A DNA stretch of 61,504 nucleotides from Dehalococcoidales bacterium (GCA_009937255.1 JAACCT010000020.1:1-61504), one strand, 5' to 3'. Shown: positions 18,490 through 28,338, numbered from the stretch's first letter. Program-made: numbers and translations. The notes: generated from the letters alone by a model not told the origin.

Positions 18490-19346
18490 TTAATAACGTG
18501 ACATTAATAAGCCCAGGAGAAATGGGATCTCCTATAGCTGAATATATTATTTCTTCAGGTATAAAAGTTATTTCTCCTTTAAATAATAGATCTGAAGAAA
18601 CAAGAAAAAGGTCTATTAAAAGTGGAATTCAAGACAGCAAAACTTTAATTGAATCAATGAAACAAACTGATTTGATAATTTCAATTTTAGTTCCTAGCGA
18701 AGCAGAAAATCTTTGTAAAGAAATAGCGAATATTTCAAAAGTAATTGATAAAGAAATTTATTATGCTGATCTAAATGCAATTTCTCCTAAAACAGTTCAA
18801 AATATGAGGAATATTCTTTCTAATACAAAAATTAAATTTATTGATGGAGGCATTATTGGAGGACCTCCAATTTCTAATAAATTTCCAAGAATATATGTTT
18901 CAGGGATTCATTCAAAAGTATTCATGGAATTAAATAATTTAGGTATGGAAGTTATTGATATGTCAGGTGATATTGGAGATGCATCTGCAATTAAAATGGC
19001 ATATGCATCTATTACAAAAGGATATTCATCTTTACTAATTGCTGCTGTAACTTTAGCTATAAAAACTAATAATTTTGATGCATTTATGGATGAATTAAAA
19101 TTTTCTCAACCAAAAGTATTCAACGATTTGAAAAATTTAAAATCAATTCCTAGTAAAGCCCATAGATGGATTGGAGAAATGACTGAAATTTCTAATACAT
19201 TTATTGATAATGGTGTCACAGGAAACTTTCATAAAGGTTCTTTTGATATTTATACAAAGGTTTCAGATTCAAAACTAGGAAAAAAAAGATTAAGTCCTAA
19301 TGAAATAAACTTAGAAGGTAAAGATTTTTTTAAAAATATTCAATAA
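18486..19346 (+). CDS. NAD(P)-dependent beta-hydroxyacid dehydrogenase-like protein (DUF1932 type)
   Basis: 286 aa. The N-terminal Rossmann domain has LISPGEMGSPIAEYI (in place of the usual GxGxMG) and a DLIISILVPSEA strand. The C-terminal helical domain has SAIKMAYASITKGYSSLLIAA with the family lysine, resembling the DUF1932 branch of 6-phosphogluconate / 3-hydroxyisobutyrate dehydrogenases. The start is TTG overlapping the upstream TGA (18487-18489); GTG at 18498 is an alternative. Translational coupling to the SelA-like enzyme suggests the two act in sequence, for example oxidation plus elimination or deamination of a hydroxy-amino acid. That pairing is an inference. Confidence 0.7.
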   Translation: MINNVTLISPGEMGSPIAEYIISSGIKVISPLNNRSEETRKRSIKSGIQDSKTLIESMKQTDLIISILVPSEAENLCKEIANISKVIDKEIYYADLNAISPKTVQNMRNILSNTKIKFIDGGIIGGPPISNKFPRIYVSGIHSKVFMELNNLGMEVIDMSGDIGDASAIKMAYASITKGYSSLLIAAVTLAIKTNNFDAFMDELKFSQPKVFNDLKNLKSIPSKAHRWIGEMTEISNTFIDNGVTGNFHKGSFDIYTKVSDSKLGKKRLSPNEINLEGKDFFKNIQ

Positions 19347-20162
19347 TTAATTTAAGTTTGCAGTTATAGAATCTAAATTTTCAAGTAATCTATCAAACTC
19401 TTTTTCGGATATATCATTTGTGTGCACAACAGGTTCAAAACTATCAGAATATTCTTTTAGTAGAGATATTTCACTTAATACAGGTAATCCAAGTTCTTCT
19501 GCCATTTCTATTGCTGCACCTTTTCCAAAAATACCTCCGGTCATATTTTCTACAACACCAAAGACTTTAAGATTTAATTTTTTTATCATATTTATAGACC
19601 TTTTAGCGTCTAAAGCAGCTAATTCTTGAGGTGTAGAAACAACTATAAATCCATCTAAATTCAATGTCTGCATTACAGTTAAAGGAGCATCTGAGGTTCC
19701 AGGAGGTAGATCACATAAAAGATATTCAATATCTCCCCAGTTTGTTTTAGAAATAAACTGATTTATAGCATTGTGTATCATAGGACCTCTCCACACGATG
19801 GCTTCGTCTTCGTTTTCTTGAAAAAATCCCATAGACATTACAGATACACCATATTTTTCAGGAGGAATCATCTTACCTTCGTCATCAGCTTGAGGTCTTT
19901 CAGAAATTTTCAAAACTCTTGTGACATTTGGACAATCTATATCACAATCCAAGATAGCAACTTTTCTTCCTTTTTTAGCTAAAGTTAAGGCTAAATTGGT
20001 AGTCACGGTTGTTTTTCCTACACCACCTTTTCCTGAATAAACACCAATTCTATATTTTATAGAATTTAATGAATTACTAATTTGTTGCTTCTGTTTAAAT
20101 TGATCTCTAACCTGAGATAAGCGTGCTTCTTCTGCGGGTGTTAATTTCCTAGGTTCAGACAT
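19347..20162 (-). CDS. Mrp/ApbC-type P-loop ATPase (Fe-S carrier family) lacking the CxxC
   Basis: 271 aa. Deviant Walker A SGKGGVGKTT (43-52), then AILDCDIDCPN, the switch region EYLLCDLPPGTSDAPLT and VSTPQELAALDAKRS are all as in Mrp/NBP35. Members carry and transfer Fe-S clusters. The C-terminal region normally contains CPxC after the ENM motif; here it reads ENMTGGIFGKGAAIEMAEE, with no cysteine pair. It overlaps the DUF59 gene by one base; DUF59 domains are often fused to Mrp, supporting a joint role. The missing cluster-ligand pair questions a classical carrier mechanism. Confidence 0.82.
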   Translation of the reverse strand: MSEPRKLTPAEEARLSQVRDQFKQKQQISNSLNSIKYRIGVYSGKGGVGKTTVTTNLALTLAKKGRKVAILDCDIDCPNVTRVLKISERPQADDEGKMIPPEKYGVSVMSMGFFQENEDEAIVWRGPMIHNAINQFISKTNWGDIEYLLCDLPPGTSDAPLTVMQTLNLDGFIVVSTPQELAALDAKRSINMIKKLNLKVFGVVENMTGGIFGKGAAIEMAEELGLPVLSEISLLKEYSDSFEPVVHTNDISEKEFDRLLENLDSITANLN

Positions 20163-20488
20163 TAGTCAATACCTAAAAGTCTTTTACCGTCCTCTGTTAT
20201 GAGGTCTGGATTCCAAGGTGGGTCAAAAACTAAGTCAACAACTACGTCCTCTACATCCTCTATTTCAGCTATTCTCCATTCTGCTTGTTGAGCTATATAA
20301 GGGCCCATTCCACATCCTTGAGCTGTAAGAGTCATTTCAACGTGAACTTCATTATCCTCAACTTCAACATTGTAGATCAATCCTAAATCAACTACGTTAA
20401 CCGGAATTTCTGGATCATATACATCTTTTAATGCATCTATTACTGAATCTTTGTTTAACTCTAGTGTATCTTTGCTAATTTCTGACAT
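20162..20488 (-). CDS. DUF59/MIP18-family iron-sulfur assembly protein
   Basis: 108 aa. DPEIPVNVVDLGLIYNVEV (~20-38) and LTAQGCGMGPYIAQQ with the single conserved cysteine are diagnostic of the SufT/PaaD/MIP18 group, which helps mature Fe-S proteins. I use ATG 20488 rather than the in-frame TTG at 20515, because the conserved domain follows it and a purine-rich AGAAAG lies upstream. The gene is directly upstream of the Mrp gene, an arrangement equal to the N-terminal DUF59 domain of many Mrp proteins. Confidence 0.85.
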   Translation of the reverse strand: MSEISKDTLELNKDSVIDALKDVYDPEIPVNVVDLGLIYNVEVEDNEVHVEMTLTAQGCGMGPYIAQQAEWRIAEIEDVEDVVVDLVFDPPWNPDLITEDGKRLLGID

Positions 20489-20560
20489 AATTTTTTCTTT
20501 CTGTAGTTCCAGCAATTCTTCAATTCAATTTTGATATTTTTATTATATTTTTATTATATA

Positions 20561-20854
20561 TTAATTAGAAATTATAGTTAATATATCTCTGTGTGCAAGA
20601 TGGCTTCTGACCATATTTACATTTTCTATCCACCACTTTGAACCATAAAACTTTTCTTCTTTAATTTCTATATCTTTTTTATCCTTCCCATAAGATCGAA
20701 TCCAGATAAATTGAGAATTTTCTTCATTTATCCAAGTAGATTCAACTTTAATCCCAGCTTCACTGAGTAAAGGGATTATTTTTTTGTTGAATAAATTAAT
20801 CCAGTCTTCCATCATTCCTTTATTTATGGTGTATGTTCGTAAGTGAGCGTACAT
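20561..20854 (-). CDS. NIPSNAP family protein
   Basis: 97-aa dimeric alpha/beta-barrel-type protein. The start YAHLRTYTINKGMMEDWINLF, the strand FIWIRSYGKDK and the final helix are typical of small bacterial NIPSNAP proteins, whose function is unsettled. A strong Shine-Dalgarno AAGGAG lies 9 bp before the ATG. It follows uvrB in the same direction and precedes the DUF59-Mrp pair by ~70 bp. Confidence 0.72.
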   Translation of the reverse strand: MYAHLRTYTINKGMMEDWINLFNKKIIPLLSEAGIKVESTWINEENSQFIWIRSYGKDKKDIEIKEEKFYGSKWWIENVNMVRSHLAHRDILTIISN

Positions 20855-20875
20855 GATTTTTTCTCCTTAAATTAT

Positions 20876-22870
20876 TTATATGACTTTTTCATTTAAGTTT
20901 TTTCTTAATTCTGAGATCTGATCTCTGATTAAGGCAGCTTTCTCAAATTCTAAAACTTTAGCAGATTTTTTCATCTCTTTTTCTAAATCTTTTATAAGCT
21001 TATAAGTATTTTTCTTTGAAATATTATCAATATTTAATTCATTTGACTCCTGAACAGAATTATTTTCTTTTATTTTTTCTGTTATATCTCTAACTTCTTT
21101 AATAATAGTTTGTGGAACTATATTATTTTTTAAATTATGCTCATGTTGGATTTCTCTTCTTCGATTTGTTTCTTCAATAGCTATTTTCATTGATTTCGTA
21201 ATATTGTCTGCATACATTATTACTTTTCCTTCTTCATGCCTTGCGGCTCGTCCTATAGTTTGTATCAGAGAAGTTGCAGATCTTAGATATCCTTCTTTAT
21301 CAGCATCTAAAATTGCAACCATTGATACTTCTGGTAAATCAAGACCCTCTCTTAATAAATTAATACCCACTAAAACATCGTAAGTCCCAAGTCTTAAGTC
21401 TCTAAGTATCTCAATTCTCTCTAAGGTGTCTATTTCAGAATGTAAGTAATGAACCTTAATACCCATTTCTCTTATATATTCCGATAATTCTTCGGACATT
21501 TTTTTTGTTAGTGTAGTAACAAGTGTTCTTTGATTTTTTTCTATATTTTCATTTATTCTAGAAATTAAGTTATCTATTTGGTTTTTAGTGGGCTCTAATA
21601 TAATTTTTGGATCTAATAATCCCGTAGGTCTTATTATTTGCTCTACATATTCCTGTTGGTTGTTTTCTTCATATTTCCCAGGAGTTGCTGAAACAAAAAT
21701 TGTTTGTGGGATTTTGTTGTCAAATTCTTCAAAGGATAATGGCCTATTATCTTTAGCTGAAGGTAACCTAAATCCATGCTCAACTAGTGTACTTTTTCTT
21801 GATTGATCACCTTTATACATTCCATTTATCTGAGGTACTGTAATATGAGATTCATCAATAAATATTAGATAATCATTATCAAAGTAATCAAGTAAGGTCC
21901 ATGGGGCACTACCAGGCTTTCTTCTGCCTAAAGGCTGAGAATAATTTTCAACGCCAGGGCATGACCCTGTTTCTCTTAACAATTCTAAATCATAGTTAGT
22001 TCTTTCTTTTATTCTTTGAGCTTCTAATAATTTTCCTTTTTTTTCAAAATAAATAATTCTTTCATCTAATTCATTATTTATGTCGTAAAGAGCATCACTA
22101 AGACTTTCTTCGGGAGTAACAAAATGCTTGCTTGGATATAACGAAACTTCAGTTAAGTCTCTAATTTTATTTTTAGTTAAAATATCTACTTCTGTAATTT
22201 TATCTATAACATCACCAAAAAATTCTATTTTAATTGAAAATTCTTCATATGAAGGAATGATTTCTATAATATCTCCTTTTATAGAAAAAGAACCTCTATT
22301 ACTTTCATAATCGTCCCTAGTGAAATACATTGCAATTAATCTTCTTGATAATTCTGATGAAGTAATAGTGTCACCTATATTGATTTGTTGAGAAATTGAT
22401 TTATATTCATGCGGGGAGCCTAATCCATATATACAAGATACAGAAGCAACAATAATAGTATCTCTTCTAGTTAATATTGATCTTGTAGATGCATGCCTTA
22501 ATCTGTCTATTTCATCATTAATATCAGATTCTTTTTCTATGTACGTATCTGTTCTTGGAATATATGCTTCTGGTTGATAATAATCATAATATGATACAAA
22601 ATATTGAACAGAATTTTGAGGAAAAAACTCTTGTAATTCACTAGCTAGCTGAGCTGCTAATGTTTTGTTATGAGCTATTACTTAGGTAGGTCTTTGAGTT
22701 TTTTCTATAATACCAGCCATAGTAAAAGTTTTTCCTGAGCCAGTAACTCCTAGAAGAGTTTGAAATCTCAATCCATCTTCTATGCCTTGAACCATTTTTT
22801 TTATAGCACTTGGTTGATCTCCAGTATGATGAAATGGGGATATTATGTTAAAAGGATTATTTGGTTCCAT
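20876..22870 (-). pseudogene. uvrB: Excinuclease ABC subunit B, interrupted by one in-frame TAA
   Basis: The full UvrB frame (664 codons) is present. Walker [10 protein letters not shown] and the YYDYYQPEAYIP beta-hairpin region, FIDESHITVPQINGMY, ATPGKYEE, the helicase motifs LRDLRLGTYDVLVGINLLREGLD and QTIGRAARH, and the C-terminal UVR helix are all readable. The only break is a TAA at 22682-22684 (codon 63), just after QRPT and before VIAHNKTLAAQL, where the family has Leu; TTA to TAA is a one-base change. The frame is otherwise perfect on both sides. UvrB is central to nucleotide excision repair, so the stop may be a sequencing or assembly error or a very recent mutation. I use ATG 22870; TTG 22891 is an alternative. 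Confidence 0.88.
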
Positions 22871-22871
22871 A

Positions 22872-23648
22872 TTATTTATTTTTACAGACAAATATTATTT
22901 CTTCAGAAAATTCGTCTAATTTACTTTTATCGTAATCTCCAAAAATATCAATTATTTCTAGATTTAACTCGTCACATATATTTATAATATCTTCAAAATA
23001 TAAAAAGTAATCAGTAGATTTTAGCTCAATTTCTTTTTTAGAGTTTATTTCAATTTTTTGATAGTTGATATGTTTTTTATTATCAAAATCAACACTACTT
23101 TTACCGTAGAGTTTATAGAATGAATTATTTATTTTTTTTTCACCAAAAATCATATAATCTTTGTTGTTTACGTAGTTATTAGGATTATGTAAGTCGAAAA
23201 TCAATATTCCATTTTTATCTAGATGTTTTATACCCGAACATAATGCTTTTTTCTGTAGTTCAATATTCCCTACGCTCATTAATGAATGTGAAGGATAAAT
23301 AATTAAATCAAACAAAGAATTATGAATTGAATCTTTATTAATTTTTATATCAAGTTTTGTCATATCTTCTTGTATTAAAAATAAATTTTCTGCTAAGGGT
23401 TGATAAGGTTTAATTTTTTCTTTACAAACATTTAACATATCCTCTGAAATATCTATTCCAGTCCATTTTAATTTTTTACTTAAAAAGTTATAGGGAATTC
23501 TTCCTGCGCCAACTCCCATTTCAAGTACATTGTGTATGTTTTTACCAAAATATGATTCATAAAAAATAAGATCATTTGGATTTGCAATTTGATAAATTAA
23601 ATCATACCAATTTGCCCAACTGTCATAGTTTGTTTCTGATTGGTTCAT
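22872..23648 (-). CDS. Class I SAM-dependent methyltransferase
   Basis: 258-aa protein with motif [17 protein letters not shown] (residues ~42-57), the acidic residue of motif II in [14 protein letters not shown] and a motif IV-like [13 protein letters not shown]. The N-terminal [13 protein letters not shown] is typical of small-molecule or ubiquinone-type methyltransferases. The substrate is not evident. It ends one base before the uvrB ATG. Divergent from the aminotransferase gene across ~90 bp. Confidence 0.8.
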   Translation of the reverse strand: MNQSETNYDSWANWYDLIYQIANPNDLIFYESYFGKNIHNVLEMGVGAGRIPYNFLSKKLKWTGIDISEDMLNVCKEKIKPYQPLAENLFLIQEDMTKLDIKINKDSIHNSLFDLIIYPSHSLMSVGNIELQKKALCSGIKHLDKNGILIFDLHNPNNYVNNKDYMIFGEKKINNSFYKLYGKSSVDFDNKKHINYQKIEINSKKEIELKSTDYFLYFEDIINICDELNLEIIDIFGDYDKSKLDEFSEEIIFVCKNK

Positions 23649-23736
23649 TTTTACTATTTACTTTATTTTGTTTTTAATTAAGATTTTATAAAATTAAACA
23701 AAACAAGTAACTTGTAAAAATAGAAAAAATAATAAA

Positions 23737-24903
23737 ATGAAACTTTCCTCAAGACAAGATAGGTTAGGCACTGAAACTGCTTTTGAAACTTTAGCCAAAG
23801 CTAAAAAATTAGAAGCAATGGGAAAAAATATTGTTCATTTAGAAATAGGTGAGCCCGATTTTGATAGTCCGAGTTACGTAGTTTCGGCTGCAAAAAAAGC
23901 TTTAGATAATGGTTTTACTCATTATGGACCATCAGCAGGTCAGCCAGAGTTAAGGGAAGCTATAGCTGTGCATCAAGGAGAATTTAATGGCTATGATATT
24001 TCTCCTGAAAGAGTGATTGTTACACCTGGTGGAAAACCAGTAATGTTTTTTTCAATACTAGCTTTAGTTGAGAAAGGAGATGAGGTTATTTATCCAAATC
24101 CTGGATTTCCTATTTATGAGTCTATGATAAATTACGCAGGTGGAATTCCTGTCCCAATGAAGCTAGAAGAATCTAAAGATTTCAATGCCAACGTTAATGA
24201 TTTAAAAAAACTAATTACTAATAACACAAAAATGATAATTGTTAATTCTCCTAATAATCCTTGTGGGTCAGTTACTAGCGTAGAAGATTTGGAAGTAATT
24301 TCAAAAATAGCTATAGAAACTGATATTGTAGTTTTGTCCGATGAAATTTATAAAGAAATGTATTATGAAGGTGATCACTATTCAATATCAAGATTTGAAG
24401 GTATGAAAGAAAGAACAATTATTCTTGATGGATTTTCTAAAAGTTATGCAATGACTGGGTGGAGATTGGGATACGGAATTTTCCCAGAATTTATGATTGA
24501 TGCTATTACAAAGTTGATGACTAACTCAGTCTCTTGCACTTCTGTTTTTAGCCAAATGGCAGCCATAGAAGCTATAAAAGGGCCAAGAGATTTTACCCTT
24601 AATATGATGCAAGAATTTAGAAAAAGAAGAGAAATTGTTTTTAATGGATTAAATTCTATTGATGGTATAAATTGTAGATTACCCTTAGGTGCATTCTATG
24701 CTTTCCCAAATATATCTGGCACAGGATTATCAAGTGAAGAATTCGCTAATAGAGCTTTAAATGATTATGGTGTTGCATTATTATCAGGAACAGCTTTTGG
24801 AGAATTTGGTGATAATTATATAAGGATTTCTTTTGCTAATTCTGAAGATAATTTATCTAAAGCTATTGATAGATTGTCAAAAATGATAAGTGATTTAAAG
24901 TAA
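23737..24903 (+). CDS. Pyridoxal-phosphate aminotransferase, class I (aspartate-type)
   Basis: 388-aa fold-type I aminotransferase. It has the N-terminal LEIGEPDFDSPSYV, THYGPSAGQPELREAIA, NSPNNPCGSV, the PLP-binding lysine in LDGFSKSYAMTGWRLGY (~232-248) and the C-terminal arginine in YIRISFANSED. Bacterial relatives of this branch act on aspartate or other amino acids. Its last bases overlap the convergent regulator gene by 9 bp. A monocistronic gene. Confidence 0.88.
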   Translation: MKLSSRQDRLGTETAFETLAKAKKLEAMGKNIVHLEIGEPDFDSPSYVVSAAKKALDNGFTHYGPSAGQPELREAIAVHQGEFNGYDISPERVIVTPGGKPVMFFSILALVEKGDEVIYPNPGFPIYESMINYAGGIPVPMKLEESKDFNANVNDLKKLITNNTKMIIVNSPNNPCGSVTSVEDLEVISKIAIETDIVVLSDEIYKEMYYEGDHYSISRFEGMKERTIILDGFSKSYAMTGWRLGYGIFPEFMIDAITKLMTNSVSCTSVFSQMAAIEAIKGPRDFTLNMMQEFRKRREIVFNGLNSIDGINCRLPLGAFYAFPNISGTGLSSEEFANRALNDYGVALLSGTAFGEFGDNYIRISFANSEDNLSKAIDRLSKMISDLK

Positions 24904-25872
24904 TTCTGTATCTATATAAATACCCTTACCTCTTAGAGTTTTAATAAAGTTTAAATTGTTGGAGATATTATTAGTTTTTTCTCTTAATCTATGAATATGA
25001 AGCCTCATAGCAGTTTTATTAACTTTTTCAGAATTAGGCCATAAAATTGTTAGAATTTCTTCATACAACAGTATTTTGCCATTTTTATTTATCAAATTTT
25101 TCATAATACTATATTCAGAACTTGATAGAGAAATTTGATTGTTTTTGTAATTTAGAACTTCTGTATTTTCATTTAAATTTATTGTAACTAAACTATTTTT
25201 TTCGATTATTTCTTCATCATTTTTTGTAATTTGATTTTCATATATATTTCCTGAGCTTTGCTGAGTTGAATTAACTCTTTGACTAAATTTGATTAATAGA
25301 TTTGCATTTTGCATTTTTTTTTCTAAAGTTTGTTCATTTTCTTTTTTTGAAAAAAACAAGTAAATACAACCTATAGTCTCTATCCTTTTTATAATAGGTA
25401 AGCATATAACATTATTAAATTTTATTTCATCAAACCATTCTGGAAAAATCTCTTTATCACTTGAGGAAGATATTTTCCCTGTACCTTCAATACCAGTTAT
25501 TATTGCGAGTGTTTTATCATCACTAGCTTCGGATAAATAAGAATCCAAGTCTAAAGATTTGGAACTAGAATAAAATTTTGCCTTAAATGAACCATTATGC
25601 TTATTCATTTCCGAAAAAATAACAGAGCTACTATTAGTAGAAATTCTTATTGAATTACATAAATTTTGATAATTTAAATTATCATCTTCTAAAATAGAAT
25701 TTAGTGAATCAATAATTCTTTCATTTTCTAAATTTAAAAGAATCTTTTTATTTATTCTTTTATTTTCTTTTACAATAGATAAGTTTCTATTTTTTTCTAT
25801 CAAGTATAAAATTAGAAATAGAAAAATCGCCGCAATTGGTACGATATATATAATTAAGCTTTGTGTATTCAT
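24895..25872 (-). CDS. Membrane-anchored winged-helix (OmpR/PhoB-type) transcriptional regulator with GAF-like domain
   Basis: 325 aa. An N-terminal transmembrane helix (residues ~5-24) is followed by KNRN and a short helix; a central region of GAF-like pattern (KFNNVICLPIIKRIETIGCIYLFF) follows. The C-terminal ~100 residues are an OmpR/PhoB effector domain: ISLSSSEYSIMKNLINKNGK, then WPNSEKVNKTAMRLHIHRLRE (recognition helix) and TLRGKGIYI (wing). There is no receiver domain. It would act as a one-component sensor tethered to the membrane. It is followed by the ABC-2 exporter genes upstream in the same orientation (50 bp gap), its likeliest targets or partners. Confidence 0.72.
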   Translation of the reverse strand: MNTQSLIIYIVPIAAIFLFLILYLIEKNRNLSIVKENKRINKKILLNLENERIIDSLNSILEDDNLNYQNLCNSIRISTNSSSVIFSEMNKHNGSFKAKFYSSSKSLDLDSYLSEASDDKTLAIITGIEGTGKISSSSDKEIFPEWFDEIKFNNVICLPIIKRIETIGCIYLFFSKKENEQTLEKKMQNANLLIKFSQRVNSTQQSSGNIYENQITKNDEEIIEKNSLVTINLNENTEVLNYKNNQISLSSSEYSIMKNLINKNGKILLYEEILTILWPNSEKVNKTAMRLHIHRLREKTNNISNNLNFIKTLRGKGIYIDTELL

Positions 25873-25921
25873 TCAAATATTATTTATTTTTATTCTATTT
25901 CAAAATAATAAATAATTGCTA

Positions 25922-26704
25922 TTAGGACTTAATGTCTCTTTTGTTAAAAATATAGAGACCTATAAAAAAAGAAGTAAATATAATTATCAATAATATTATT
26001 AAATGGAATGTATCAAAACCATTTAAAATCACCTTATTATCATTATAGTAATAGTGCAGAGATATATACTTTAAAAAATTCATTGAGCTAACTGTTTTAT
26101 AAACAGAATCAAAAATATATCCAATTATAGCTACTGCAGCACCAATTCCAGCTGCTTGAGAAGTTTTAGCAAATATTGAGCCTGATAGATAAGTAATTGA
26201 GCCAACAGTAACACCATAAATAAATAGTGCTAAGCCTGAGTACAATATATTAGAAAGATTTAAGTTAATATCATAAATTAAATCACATATTTTTAATGTG
26301 ATTGAAAATATTAATGATAAAAATAAAATTGATAATACCATCGAAAAATATTTTTCAGTAAAATATTTAGTCCTTGATATAGATAGTGAAAGAAACTGAT
26401 CTATAGTCTTATTTTCTTCCTCTGAGCAAAGTACTGTTGAACCTATTGTAATAGCAAATGCACCAATTATTAAGGGTCCTATTAAATGCATAAATTCTCC
26501 ATTTAAGAAACCAGCAGTCGATAAATCATCTCCAAAACCTGCAATAGTTTTAATTTGTTTGGGAAATAAATCTAATAATTGAGAAAAAGAGTCCGACATG
26601 AGAGTCCATATGTATAACAAAAATATAGTATAAAAAATTGCTCCAAAACTAAAGACTAATATTTTTTTTCTATTATGAATTATTGAGTTATTTAAAATAA
26701 TCAT
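25922..26704 (-). CDS. ABC-2 type exporter permease
   Basis: 260-aa protein with six hydrophobic segments and the ABC-2 pattern: helix 1 near residues 14-34, a long periplasmic loop, then TIGSTVLCSEEENKTIDQFLSLSISRTKYFTEKY, typical of the cytoplasmic coupling helix region. It pairs with the ATPase at 26704-27579, overlapping it by one base, to form a full exporter. The substrate is unknown; relatives export antimicrobial peptides or lipids, or drugs. Confidence 0.8.
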   Translation of the reverse strand: MIILNNSIIHNRKKILVFSFGAIFYTIFLLYIWTLMSDSFSQLLDLFPKQIKTIAGFGDDLSTAGFLNGEFMHLIGPLIIGAFAITIGSTVLCSEEENKTIDQFLSLSISRTKYFTEKYFSMVLSILFLSLIFSITLKICDLIYDINLNLSNILYSGLALFIYGVTVGSITYLSGSIFAKTSQAAGIGAAVAIIGYIFDSVYKTVSSMNFLKYISLHYYYNDNKVILNGFDTFHLIILLIIIFTSFFIGLYIFNKRDIKS

Positions 26705-27579
26705 TAAAAGTATTCCAATAAAGTTTCACTTAGATTTGAAGATTCAGTTTCTATCTCTTTAATAGAAAAATTAGAAATAAATTTTATAAATTCATTTATG
26801 TCGCCTGATATATAAAATTTAATTTCATTTTCTTCGACTTCAAAATTATTAATACATTTTATTTTATTGATTTCACTTTCTGAAGGTTTAGATAAAAAAT
26901 TAATCGACACTTTTTTAATAGTTTTTTCAATCAAATCTCTCTTACTCTGAGAAGATATAACTTTACCTTCTTTGATAACAGTTATGAAATCACAACAATT
27001 AGAAATTTCTAATAAATCATGAGAAGACAACAGTATAGTATTACCTAATTCTTTTTCCTCATTTATTAATTCTCTGAAAACTCTTTGATAATTTGGATCT
27101 AATCCACTAGTTGGTTCATCTAAAATTAACAAATTAGATTCTCTCATAAAAGCTTGGACTATCCCTACTTTTTGTTTATTACCTTTAGATAATTCTTTTA
27201 TTTTTTTATTTAAGTTTAATTTGAATCTTTCTGCAAGTTCATAATATTTTTCTGAAGAATTATTTTCTAACTTTAAAATATATTTAAAATATTCTATTGG
27301 TTTTATATTTTCATAAGGTCTAAAATCTCCTGCAAGATAAGAAACATTTTTTCTTAGTTTAAAATTATTCTTAGAGACTTCTATTTCCTCAATAAACATA
27401 TTTCCTGAGTCTGAATAACTAAGCCCTAATAAACATCTCATAGCTGTAGTTTTACCCGCACCGTTTTCACCTAATAAACCATGTATGGTACCCTTATCGA
27501 CAGAAAAATTTATATTACTAAGAGCTTTGAATCCACCATAATTTTTTGAAAGATTTTCTACTCTAATTGATTTTTTCAT
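26704..27579 (-). CDS. ABC transporter ATP-binding protein (ABC-2 exporter)
   Basis: 291-aa ATPase: Walker A GLLGENGAGKTTAMR (~34-48), Q-loop region VSYLAGDFRPYENI, signature LSKGNKQKVGI (a K-for-G variant of LSGGQ), Walker B LLILDEPTSGLD and the switch His in LLSSHD. An ~80-residue C-terminal extension follows the core. It powers the permease encoded next. It starts at the yebC stop, so the exporter is co-directional with rpsP-khpA-yebC. Confidence 0.88.
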   Translation of the reverse strand: MKKSIRVENLSKNYGGFKALSNINFSVDKGTIHGLLGENGAGKTTAMRCLLGLSYSDSGNMFIEEIEVSKNNFKLRKNVSYLAGDFRPYENIKPIEYFKYILKLENNSSEKYYELAERFKLNLNKKIKELSKGNKQKVGIVQAFMRESNLLILDEPTSGLDPNYQRVFRELINEEKELGNTILLSSHDLLEISNCCDFITVIKEGKVISSQSKRDLIEKTIKKVSINFLSKPSESEINKIKCINNFEVEENEIKFYISGDINEFIKFISNFSIKEIETESSNLSETLLEYF

Positions 27580-28337
27580 TATTTTTCAGCATATGATGTT
27601 AATGCTTCTTCGTTAAATTCTGCATTGGTAAAAACCTTTTGTACATCATCTAGATCCTCAAGATCATCGAGTAGTTTTAAAGTTTGACTTGATTGGTTTT
27701 TATTTAGTGAAACTGTAGTGTTTGGAACTAAAGCGAATTCTGCTTTTTCAATTACAACAGATTCATTTTCTGAAATTTTTTTTTGAATAGATGATAAATC
27801 TGTAAATGCACAAGTTATTTCTACTGTATTATCAAATACATCAAAATCTTCTGCTCCCTCATCAATACTTTCTAGGGCAATCATTTCAGGATCACCTTCT
27901 TCGATATTAATAACTATTTGCCCTTTTTGCTCAAAGTTCCAAGAAACTGCTCCAGTTGAAGCGAATGTTCCTCCAGCTCTTGTAATAGTTGATCTAACGC
28001 TAGCTGCAGACCTATTTTTATTATCTGTTAATGTTTGAATTATTATTCCTATTCCACCTGGACCTATACCTTCATATGTTATTTCTTCAAAAGAATCACC
28101 TGACTCTGATGTACCAGCTCCTTTTGCTACAGCTCTTTCGATGTTATCTTTTGGCATATTCTGAGTTTTGGCATTATCAATTGCTAACCTTAATCTAAAA
28201 TTTAGTTCAGGATCAGTATCACCAGATTTTGCTGCCACAGTTATTTCTCGGGATAATTTAGTAAATAAGACACCTTTTTTGGCATCTAAAATACCCTTTT
28301 TATGCTTTATTGTGCTCCATTTAGAATGACCAGACAT
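27579..28337 (-). CDS. yebC: YebC/PmpR family protein
   Basis: 252-aa protein starting SGHSKWSTIKHKKG, the diagnostic YebC/TACO1 N-terminus, with DNIERAVAKGAG, YEGIGPGGIGIIIQTLTDN and a complete C-terminal domain. The family was described as transcriptional regulators and more recently as ribosome-associated factors that relieve stalling. Here it follows khpA and rpsP after 1 bp gaps, a translation context. Confidence 0.95.
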   Translation of the reverse strand: MSGHSKWSTIKHKKGILDAKKGVLFTKLSREITVAAKSGDTDPELNFRLRLAIDNAKTQNMPKDNIERAVAKGAGTSESGDSFEEITYEGIGPGGIGIIIQTLTDNKNRSAASVRSTITRAGGTFASTGAVSWNFEQKGQIVINIEEGDPEMIALESIDEGAEDFDVFDNTVEITCAFTDLSSIQKKISENESVVIEKAEFALVPNTTVSLNKNQSSQTLKLLDDLEDLDDVQKVFTNAEFNEEALTSYAEK

Positions 28338-28338
28338 A

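Noticed and set aside
22331-22681. Gap between two short uvrB open frames
   Set aside because: Frame is continuous and encodes UvrB sequence without any other stop.
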